Origin: Chromera velia
Taxonomy: Eukaryota > Sar > Chromeraceae
DNA length: 11,037 bases
NCBI GenBank assembly: GCA_018398765.1
Contig: JAHBMJ010003407.1
Location: 1-11,037 of the forward strand
Reading direction: 5' to 3'
A program made the translations under genes and the position numbers. Every line of letters starts with the position of its first letter. Positions within the stretch are counted from its first letter, which is position 1. This document shows, one piece after another, positions 1 to 8,716 of the stretch. The notes under the pieces were generated by a model. That model was not told where the DNA came from and searched no databases. It saw nothing but the letters and a program-made list of their open reading frames with translations.

Positions 1-1363
1 TTCTTGGGTCAGGAGGGGGGGGAGGGTCGTGTGGGGGGTGACAAGGGGGAGAAGTCGGAGGTCTCTGTTGGGGGGAGGAGGGAGAAAGAAGAGACGGGCG
101 AGGAACTCGAAAGGGGGATGAAATACCAAACAGGGGGGCTGTGGGAGAGCAAGCACGGTTGGGGGGATCATATAGCTGATACCATGTGCGAATGGTCTGG
201 AGGTGCAAAAGAGGAGGGGGTTGACGGTGCAAGTTCCTCTGCAGCAGAAGGGAGAGACGGGGTGTCGCTAAAAAGAAAGTCGTCCTTTTTCTCTGCTTCC
301 GCCTGGGCATCCTCCTCGTCCCCTGCTCCTCCTCTCGCAATGCCTTCTTCTTCTCTTTCACGGACCAGTGGTGACAAACACGTCCTCACAGCAGCAGAGT
401 CACAGGCAGAGAGAGAAGGACAGAGAGGAGAGGGGCAACTGAAGGGAGAGGGTCCGGAGAGTTGGAGGAGGGACGCCGCTAAGAGACCCTGCAGAGGTTT
501 GGCAAGAAGGTGAGTCGATCCACCTGCAGGCAGGCCTGGAGATCTCGTGCAAATCTTTCTTTTTATATAGATTTGGAAGGAGTGAAGAGAATCAAGAGAA
601 GTGGGTGGGTTTCCTTTCTTCTGTCTGTCTCGCTTTTTGCGTCAATACGTCACCGATCGTCTCCATGCTTGTGCATGTTTCGGGAGACGAGACGGACGGT
701 CGGCATGCCTGTATTCATTCAGTAAGATCTTTCGCATGCAATCTATGGTGTCTGGTAAGAGGAAGAGAAAAGAGTGCCTCCCTTTTCTGTGTTAGACTTC
801 TGTCTGTCGTCTTCTTCTGTCTCTGTTCTGTTTTCGTCTTCTTCGAGATTCTTTTTCTTGACTTGTAGTATGTTGGAATGGAAAGAAGTCATACAACTCT
901 GTCTGTCTGTCTGTCTCCCCTTTACTCTTGCAGTAGTGGTCCTGTCGGGAGTCTGACGGGGCAGCTGCCTCTTTTCTCGGGTGTGTGTGGTGACTCGTTG
1001 TTGCCCTTTTTTGATCAGGCCCTAATTCTGTTTCTTTCCCGTCTCCCCACAGAGAAATGGGGTTTAGATCGGAAGAGGTCGGAAGGACGGCTGCGGGACA
1101 TCCTCAGAAGGGACATGGAGGAAAGAGAGTGCGCGTACACGGGGGAAACCTTCGTCCCCCGGCACAAATTCCCCCTCCCGGACCCCCTTTTTCTTTGGGT
1201 CGACGCCGCCTCTCTTCTTCTGGTGTTCAAGAAAGCAGCCATCATGTCGGAGGACCACAGGAAAGATATAGAAGTCAGGGTTCAGAGGTCCATCGGGTTA
1301 GACAGACTGATGATCCGGTGCGGGTCTTTTCAGGATTATTTGAAGGCCCAGAGAGAAACTTGA
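1..1363 (+). CDS. Unrecognised spliced gene, 3' part (exons 1-509, 934-980, 1053-1363)
   Basis: I do not recognise this protein. Three open blocks join in one reading frame. The first is open from the window edge and ends in AG before GTGAGT at 510. The second (47 nt) follows a strong pyrimidine tract and CAG at 931-933 and ends before GTGTGT at 981. The third follows CCCCACAG and ends with TGA at 1361-1363. Intron phases (2, then 1) match at both joins. The first block is low-complexity and rich in Gly, Glu, Arg and Ser. The last exon (about 103 codons) looks most protein-like: charged, with an ECAYTGETFVPRHKF segment, a hydrophobic DPLFLWVDAASLLLVF stretch and a basic C-terminal part. No domain was identified. 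Extra small exons could lie between 510 and 933, for example after TATATAG at about 570. The 5' end is outside the window. The last exon is the surest part and the first block the least sure. Confidence 0.5.
510..933 (+). other. Predicted intron of the left gene
   Basis: It begins GTGAGT and ends in CCCTTTACTCTTGCAG. The plus strand is rich in C and T, with repeated TCTGTCTG and TTCTTCT stretches, as expected for the sense strand of a pyrimidine-rich intron. A GCATGCA motif lies at 734-740. Acceptor- and donor-like sites inside it (TATATAG near 570, TTCAG near 721, GTAAGA near 755) leave room for unmodelled small exons. Confidence 0.45.
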
Positions 1364-1520
1364 ACTCTGAAACTAGGCGTGTCAGAAATGAATTGGATTC
1401 TGCACGGACCTTGGTCTGAGCTGGTTCTGAGCAGTAACCTACAGGACAGAAACCTTCACATTGACGCCCGGCTGCCCCGGCACTAGACCTGGCAGCTAGT
1501 GGCATGGCCTAGTGCGTCCT
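1364..1520 (+). other. Putative 3' untranslated region of the left gene
   Basis: This non-coding stretch follows the TGA at 1361-1363. It has mixed composition and multiple stops in all plus frames. No clear AATAAA signal is visible. The transcript end cannot be placed from sequence alone. Confidence 0.35.
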
Positions 1521-1757
1521 GTAATGGATGGACTGCATGTGGGTAATACATGGACTATGACGTCTTATGTATGTTTTCTACCATAAATCAACATATCTGC
1601 TCTCAGTACAGCTAGATTATGTGCTGTGACCTATGCTCTGACTTAGTACTAAAATATTCAATGCTTTTGCGTTTTAATTGCAAATCGACCAGGTTTAGAA
1701 CTAGGTTTAGAACCTATAGGTGCCTCACACACTGCAGTATGGAACTTGAAAAAAAAA

Positions 1758-1934
1758 AAAAAAAAGTTGGCCAGGCCTAATTTTTTTTTCTATTCTTTTA
1801 CTTTAAGCGCTCCTAAAAAGAAAAAAAAACTTTTCAAGTTGATTTAGTTCCAACTCTCAAACTTACTTTTCTACATAAAATGTGCACCTCACTTTTAACC
1901 TATTAAAAAAAAAGTTGGGGAGGCTTAATTTTTC
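1758..1934. repeat. Imperfect direct repeat pair in the AT-rich island
   Basis: A 27-nt block (about 1759-1785) recurs 148 bp downstream (about 1907-1933) with three differences. Each copy is itself an imperfect palindrome: A-rich arm, GTTGG and AGGC core, T-rich arm. The arrangement resembles small foldback elements but lacks clear target-site duplications. Confidence 0.5.
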
Positions 1935-2210
1935 CCCCTTTGTTTTTATGTGCGGCGCCTAATTTAAAATTAGGTGTAGAAACAAATGTTTCTTTTCAAA
2001 CTCTTCCCTATAGACTCTTAATTCCACAGTAATTTCCACTTCTGAAAAGACATGATAAATTAAAAATATTCTATAACAAAAATTATCGTTATAAGATAGT
2101 AATTTATAAAATATTGCTTCAATGAATCAATGTGTTTTAATTATATCTAAACTTTCATGCAAATCTTTTTCTGTTTAATTATCATCATCATCATACGCCA
2201 TCACCATCGG

Positions 2211-2222
2211 CCTATAAATAGG
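2211..2222 (+). promoter_or_regulatory. TATA-box-like sequence, weak candidate
   Basis: CCTATAAATAGG matches the eukaryotic TATA consensus on the plus strand. It lies in the AT-rich island where such matches arise easily. No convincing coding region follows within 1.5 kb, so a promoter role is doubtful. Confidence 0.15.
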
Positions 2223-2540
2223 CGTCTAGTGTTCGGCGGCAACACACGATATAAATAAAAAAAACTATATCTTAGCAAATTATAGCAACATAAAAAAGCT
2301 GCTGAAGCTATAGTTTTTCAATTTCTTAAGCTGGCAAACAGTTTACTAGAGTTCGTTAGACAGTTCATGCCTCGATCAGTATGCCTACGTCTTCGGCACG
2401 ACTTAGGTTCACAATATGATGCAAATCTCAAGTTGACCGAGCATTGAACGGTTCTGCAGGGCCAGCGCAGGCAAACGAAACAATTCTTCTAGCAAGACTC
2501 TACTACACGACTATAGTTCCAGGTGCCACCTGCCAGGGGC

Positions 2541-2581
2541 CCAAGGTTGCCTTGGGAGCCGGGGGGNGGGGGGGGGGGGGG
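2541..2581. repeat. Small hairpin followed by a G-run with an unresolved base
   Basis: CCAAGG-TTG-CCTTGG (2541-2555) is a perfect 6-bp stem. A run of G from 2561 to 2581 follows, with N at 2567. The N and homopolymer mark a sequencing or assembly weak point, and the true G-run length is uncertain. The run could form a G-quadruplex. Confidence 0.7.
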
Positions 2582-4166
2582 TCACACTCTACAGACATAC
2601 CTGGAGACATACAGCTACGCAGTGCATTTAAAGAAACCCTCCAGAGTACGCAGCGTCGCAACGGCGGGAGAGGACACGCACATCATCACACGTGCAAGAC
2701 ACATGCATGCAAAGGCATGAAGGAGAACAAACAGAACACAACGAAGGACCTTCAGGCTCATCGAAAGGAAGGCTGAGAAGCGCACCGCATGACAAGAAAA
2801 GAAACACGGATGGAAAAGAGGACAGGATTGGACACTTGTATTGTCAGTCCAGCAGATACGTCAAGAAACAGAACTTTCTTTCATTCATTCATCCCCTCTT
2901 TCAACAATTGACTCTGTATTTAACAAAGGTGCACTTCATGCTCTGTCATGCCTTTTTGACATTCACTGACAGAGCGTCACGAGAAAAATCAAGAAGGCGA
3001 AAAAGCAGGAGAGAGAAAAAAATGGACGCGCGAGCGATCTCAAAGATTAATGCCAAAAGGGCAAAATGATTGAGTGAGAAAAAGGGGATGCATGCACAGG
3101 AGAACTTCCATGCAGAGGCAAAGGACCAGAGAGCAAGTCAAAACAACAAAAAGCAAAACGGGGAAGAAGGAAGTCAAAGAAACGAAAGGAAAGGCCTTCA
3201 TTCTTTCTTTGCACAAAAACATAAGCCGTACTCGCAATACAGGAATGACGCACGCACAAACGAATCGACACGACCGTCCCTCCCTCACACTTCATTGATG
3301 CAACGACTACGCAAAATTTTTTTAAAAACCATGCCAACAAAAATCAGACGGAAGCAGAACGATATTTCTGGCAAGTGAGTCAACGAACGAACGAAGACAC
3401 AAAACTCTTTCATGTATACTTGGACCAAAAGATGGGCTGAAGAGAAAGAAAGAAATGGGAGGCGAAAGTGACAGAAAGAAGCAATTAAGAAGCACACACC
3501 CTCAGCGGAGCATTCATGATTATTTGACTAACCGATCACAAACAGAAAAAGGGGACGGACGAAGAGGCAGACAGAAACTTCAAATCGCTCCTCGTTTTAC
3601 TCTATGCAACAACAAAAACAAATTCAAGGTACAAAGGCAGCACAAACGGAAACTTTCCTCAACGGAGCTGAGCTATTTTTCGACTTCCTTTCAAAATTCG
3701 GACGTCTGGATAAAATGGGGAACCGGAGAAAACGCGGTTCGTTCTGTTTCTTCTTGTCCTGCCTGCTCTAACTAATTGCGGATAGAAGTTCTTTCACAAA
3801 GAAAACAAACGGAAGAAAGGGAGAAAGGAAGGAAGACAGACTGAAAAGGAGATAAGGACACACAAGCATAGAGACAGAAAAAAGAAAGAAAGAAACAAAG
3901 AAAGAGACAACGTGACGTGATCAGTCAGTCACCCTTCCTTCCTTTTTCCCTGCAAAGGCAGACTTCTCCTCTATTTCCTGTTCCCCCCCAAACCAAATTG
4001 AAGAAGGAAGAATAATTGAAGAGAAATTGCGTGACTCAATGAATGTTAAAATCGAATTCTAAAACCCAACCGGCGGAATGAGACAGGCTCTTGCGTGCCG
4101 TCTCTCCACACACACGCAAGCACGCATGCACACGATGGATTGACTCATCAACCCGTCGACTCATCA

Positions 4167-4167
<1 letters not shown>
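2582..4167. other. Gene-free stretch, purine-rich on the plus strand
   Basis: About 1.6 kb without a convincing gene. Open frames here are short, rich in Lys, Arg, Gln and Asn, and have no conserved look. The plus strand is rich in GAAAG, AAGAA and ACAAA. Its minus strand is therefore pyrimidine-rich like the sense strand of the synthetase introns, so this may be the 3' flank or 3' UTR of that minus-strand gene. TGCATGC motifs occur at 2704-2710 and 3089-3095, with the reverse form at 4124-4130. Confidence 0.5.
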
Positions 4168-4218
<51 letters not shown>

Positions 4219-4276
4219 GGAGAGAGAGGGAGAGAGAGAGAAGAGAGAGAGGGAGAGAGAGACAAAGAAAGAAAGA
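4168..4276. repeat. Compound microsatellite (CA)n-(GA)n
   Basis: CA dinucleotides (4168-4181) pass directly into a long GA tract (to about 4214). Interrupted GAGAGGGA and AAGAGAG stretches and GAAA units follow to about 4276. It lies roughly 260 bp downstream of the synthetase stop codon. Confidence 0.9.
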
Positions 4277-4518
4277 TTTTCTTCTATACACCACAAGTCA
4301 CCTCCCCTCCCCTTCCCTTCCCGTTTCTTCAAAACGTCTCTTCCCTCCCTCTCAAAACATCAGACAGACCCTAGACCAGGGGGAAGGCATGAAGAAGGAA
4401 ACGAAAGAAAGGAGAGAAGTTTTTCTTCTCGGCGGAGCTCTTTTGGCTCCAATAGTGAGTGCCCTTCATTCATTCCTCTCTCTAGCCACCCCCACCCACC
4501 CGGACGCCCGTTTGTGTG

Positions 4519-4536
4519 CCTCCATCCATCCATCCA
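4519..4536. repeat. Short (TCCA)n microsatellite next to the synthetase stop
   Basis: TCCA is repeated about four times immediately 3' of the synthetase stop codon; read on the minus strand it is GATG units. It lies in the presumed 3' UTR. Confidence 0.7.
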
Positions 4537-7067
4537 TCAACCCCCAATCTTCGCATACAGAGCGTCGATCTGCATCTTGAATTTCTTGAGGGCCACATGT
4601 CTCTTTAGTTTGAAAGTCGGAGTCAAAAGATCGTTCTCGGCAGAGAAAGCCTCAGACGACAAGAACATCGCCTTCGGTTTCTCGAATCCCTTCAGCTCCC
4701 CAGCCTTCCACGCCGCCTGGAGCTGCTCCATTGCCGCCGCCTCAAATTCCGCGTCTTCACACAGGGACGCCACCGTCGCCGCTTCCTTCTTCGCCTTGGC
4801 AGCCCACTTCTTGGCCTCGTCAGCGTCCGGCACTGCCACCAGCACGACGTTGTTCTTGTCCGAGTATCCGTACACAAACGCCTGCGGCCAAGAACAATTT
4901 TCATGAAAAATGTATACATCAATTTTGGCACCGCCACCATCACACCTTGCTTTTTTTTCCGAACACAGGTACACAAAAGGCTTGCATGCAGAAAGACATT
5001 TAGAGATGGACAAGCAAAAACGCTGTGATGGTTGTTTGTTGTGTGGCGTCACCAACATGGCGACAAAAAAAGGGAACCGAACAAAACACACATCAAAAAA
5101 GGGAAGAACGAAAAAGGAAAGGACCCATGCATCCTTTCCTCTCATGCAGGCTCCTTCTACCTCCCTCCCTACCTGTGAAGATATAATGTTTAGTAAAATG
5201 ATATTCCACTCTTCCCCCTCATCCACCTCCCTCCCTACCTGTGCCACCAGAGGCGCCTGGATGGAGAGGTTCTCAATCTTCTCGGGTGCCACATACTCTC
5301 CGTGACTCAATTTGAAGATGTTCTTAGCTCGGTCAAGAATCTTCACGGCCCCATTCGGCCTAATCAACCCGATGTCTCCAGTCCTGAACCAGCCCTGGTC
5401 GTCGAACGCTTCCTTCGTTTTCTCCGCGTCTCTGAAGTAGCCTGAATGGAAATTTAGGTCAGCAAGCAAGAAATGCATTGCATGGGATTCTTCCTCATCA
5501 TGTCGAATACAGATCGGAATCCATGCATGCTTGTTCACGTCTCTGAGAAAGCCTCAAAGCAGATGAAAGGAAATGAAAAGAAAGGAAACAATGCACCGGT
5601 AGAAGGAGATACAGAGCGAGAAAACAGCAGCAGAAGCGAGAAAAGCAAAGAAAGTTCCGCACCTGCCTCCCAAACACGCCTTCCTCCTCTGAATGACAGC
5701 ATAGAACCACACTTTGCGTCCTCCCCCCCCCCCCTACCTGCAAACACCGCGTTGCCTTTGAATCTGATCTCCCCCCTGGGTTGCGCTTCCCCCTGTTCGT
5801 TCTTGTCATGCACTGTGTACCCCATCTCCTCCACAGAGACCAACTTGACCTCTGCGTGAGGAAGGACGCTACCCACGTGGCCCACCTGAATGAATACAGT
5901 AACAATGTATGTTTGCATGTAAATGTATGTATGTATGGAAAACCGTGAGGAAGGACGCTACTCACGTGGCCCACCTGAATGAATACAGTAACAATGTATG
6001 TTTGTATGTAAATGTATGTATGTATGGAAAACCGTGAGGAAGGACGCTACTCACGTGGCCCACCTGAAGAAATGAATACAGTGAGTGACAATGAATCAAT
6101 GAATTTGTCCCCCCCCATCAGTGAAAAGCGCACGAGAAGTAAAACAAACCATTATAGACATTCGGAAATGAAAAAGGCGCTTCTGACACAGGCAAAGGCT
6201 GTTGAGACAAGATATGCATGCAAGCAGAGTCAGCATGGTATGAATATCCTCCCCCTGTTCCTCCTTCTTCCTCCCTCCTAGACCACGAAAGGGAAGAGAG
6301 GACAAAAGCAGACGCAGAGGGAAAAGAGGACCACAAAGAGGGAACTCAAAAAAAGGATACACCACGGAGGTGAACCATCCTGCATGGGATGCATGGCTGC
6401 TTGAATTGAACTGAAGTGGTCGTCTTCCAATCTGACGCACGCACGCACGCAGTTAGAAGTCTTTGGCACAGTCACACAGTACAATTCAAAGACTTTGGCC
6501 CAGTGGAATCTTTTCTTCTTGTCACAACGGAACTTTTCCTTCCCTTCCTTCCCTTCCCTTCCCTTACCTCACGCTGTCTGCGAACAAACAAACAGACAGA
6601 CAGAAAGACAGACAGACACACAGAGAGACAGACAGAGAGACAAACAGACCTCAGGATCGAACTTCGATGTCACGCACGTGGCGGCACAAGTTTCGGTCAG
6701 TCCGTAGCTGCAACACACGCACACACTCTCTCTCTCTCTCTTACTTATTCATGCACACAAACAGGCATGAAGACATAGACACTCACACACAGACCGTTTC
6801 TCTCTTGCTTTTCTCACGTACAGCGACACCGACAGACAGCACCGTAAAAAGCCGCAATGGAAAAAAACCCTCTGTAGACAGGCAGAGACCCGGACTCCAA
6901 TGCCGACTGGGGAAAAGAGTGGAGAGGAAAGAAAGGGACAGGTGCGACAAAGCAAAGACCACAAACAGAGAAATGCCAAATCGTGCAGTTAGTCTGCCGA
7001 GAGAGAGAGAAAGAAAGAAAGAAAGAAAGAAAGAAAAGCAAGAGAGAAAGAAAAGCAAGAGAGAGAA

Positions 7068-7102
<35 letters not shown>

Positions 7103-7322
7103 AAGAAAGAAAGAAAGAAGGAAGGAAGGAAGGAAGGAAAGAAAGAAAGAAAGAAAGAAAGAGAAAGAAAGAAAGAAAAGAAAGAAAGAAAGAAAGAAAA
7201 GCAAGAGAGAAAGAAAAGCAAGAGAGAGAGAGAGAGAGAGAGAAAGAAAGAAAGAAAGAAGGAAGGAAGGAAGGAAGGAAGGAAAGAAAGAAAGAAAGAA
7301 AGAAAGAGAAAGAAAGAAAGAA

Positions 7323-7354
<32 letters not shown>

Positions 7355-7377
7355 AAAGCAAGAGAGAAAGAAAAGCA

Positions 7378-7408
<31 letters not shown>

Positions 7409-7479
7409 AGGAAGGAAGGAAGGAAAGAAAGAAAGAAAGAAAGAAAGAAAAAGAAAGAAAGAAAGAGAAAGAAAGACAG

Positions 7480-7510
<31 letters not shown>

Positions 7511-7535
7511 GAAAGAAAGAAAGAAAGAAAGAAAG

Positions 7536-7566
<31 letters not shown>

Positions 7567-7589
7567 GAAAGAAAGAGAAAGAAAGAAAG

Positions 7590-7620
<31 letters not shown>

Positions 7621-8683
7621 ACGGGACAATCTGAGCCCCTTGCAAGCTACTCAGACAGACTGCCGGAGAGACACAACGCAGAAAGAAACGCTGGCAAAGA
7701 CACGCGGACCAGTAACAGCACATGGAGACAAAAAAGAGTCCTATTCAGGGGAGTCCATTTGATTAACTCACTTACTGACCCCTCCAAGATAGGACAGCAG
7801 AGGCCGACTTTGAGGATTCATTTTCATACATGTCTTTTCTGTCTTCTGTATGAGAATGAATCCATACAAACACTGACCCCTCCAAGATAGGACAGCAGAG
7901 AACGACTTTGAGGAATTCGTGCACGTTGGCTGCCAGAGGGGCGCTCCCTGTGGCCATCAGTTTTACCCTTCCGCCTAAGGCCATTTTGGTCTCTTTGAAG
8001 ACGGCCGAGTCAAGCAGAGACTCGGGAACTCCAGAACCCCTCAACTTGCTCGTCTGCATGCACTTAGAAACGGACACACACACACACACACACACACACA
8101 CGGGGCATGCGAACACACACATAAAGAGAGGGTGTACGTGGAGAAAGAGAAAGAAAAAGGCAGAGACGGATACCGAAAATGGAAAAAGTAACAGACAGAA
8201 GAGACGCCGACGCCACCTCTTCTTCACACAAACCCACAACAGCACGATAGAGACGCCCTCTCTCACACACAACCGAAAACAGACCCCTTGCCGGCAATTA
8301 TTAATACATGCATGCGCAAAGTACGAGGAAAGAAGGAGAAACAGAAGATACGGAAACGAAATGTCGAACAGCGCCCCTTTCCTCCCTTTCAGAGACAACG
8401 AAACCCCACGAACCTTGTAAGTGACGGCTGTGTTGAAGACCATTTGTTTCCATCCAGGTTGTCCCTTCACTTTGGCGGTGACCTTGTCGAAGATTCGGTT
8501 GTACAGTCTGGGCACTGAGATGAACAGAGTGGGCTTCAGGAGAGTCGCGTCCTCTAGAAGTTTTTGCGTGTCCCCCCCATAGAAGGCAATGCGAGCTCCT
8601 GCATGAATGCATTTTCATTATTTTCGGGTTTGTGTGTTACAGTCAGAGAACGAATGCAATCAAACGCTCTGACACAGACAAAT

Positions 8684-8716
<33 letters not shown>

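Larger units (their letters stand above)
1520..2440. other. AT-rich non-coding island with short palindromes and repeats
   Basis: Composition changes sharply from the roughly balanced flanks to strongly AT-rich. No open frame of note is present. It contains a 17-nt A-run at 1749-1765 and two related blocks of the type A(n)GTTGG..AGGC.TAATTTTT at about 1759-1785 and 1907-1933 (24 of 27 bases equal). It also has the palindrome CCTAATTTAAAATTAGG at 1958-1974, and inverted arms AACTTGAAAA/TTTTCAAGTT (1743-1752, 1831-1840) and AAAAACTATA/TATAGTTTTT (2260-2269, 2309-2318). This could be a decayed non-autonomous mobile element or an AT-rich spacer between convergent genes. No coding remnant of a transposase was seen. 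Confidence 0.55.
5886..6649 (-). other. Intron 4 of the synthetase gene
   Basis: 764 nt. It starts GTCTGTTTG at 6649 in a long (TCTG)n tract and ends ATTCAG. It holds the 89-bp border duplication at its 3' end, a TGCATGC motif at 6215-6221, and a short duplication 6457-6472 / 6489-6504 (14 of 16 nt equal). No open frame within it looks coding. Confidence 0.8.

Noticed and set aside
2340-2480. Possible tRNA-like sequence near GGTTCACAAT and GGTTCTGCAG
   Set aside because: No acceptor stem, anticodon arm or matching A-box could be assembled around these motifs.
2444-3775. Several plus- and minus-strand open frames of 70-125 codons
   Set aside because: Composition is Lys/Arg/Gln-rich and follows the purine-rich DNA. 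The first crosses the N in the G-run and lacks an ATG. None has domain-like features or fitting splice signals.
4091-4906. Plus-strand open frame of 271 codons
   Set aside because: It runs through the CA/GA microsatellite and then antisense to exon 7 of the synthetase, whose reading is clearly the real one.
5855-6066. CRISPR-like array
   Set aside because: The units are direct tandem copies without unique spacers and they contain exon sequence. The region is in a eukaryotic gene.
6568-6577. 10-nt candidate micro-exon in intron 4 (CGCAG, ten bases, GTAAGG)
   Set aside because: Splice signals look good, but including 10 nt between exons 4 and 5 would break the synthetase frame, and no ACSL residue is missing there.
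6463-7890. Long plus-strand open frame rich in Lys, Glu and Arg (475 codons) and related minus-strand Phe/Leu/Ser frames
   Set aside because: They are translations of the GAAA/GAGA tract. Its period-4 units rarely make stops in any frame, and the tract lies inside intron 3 of the well-supported minus-strand gene.
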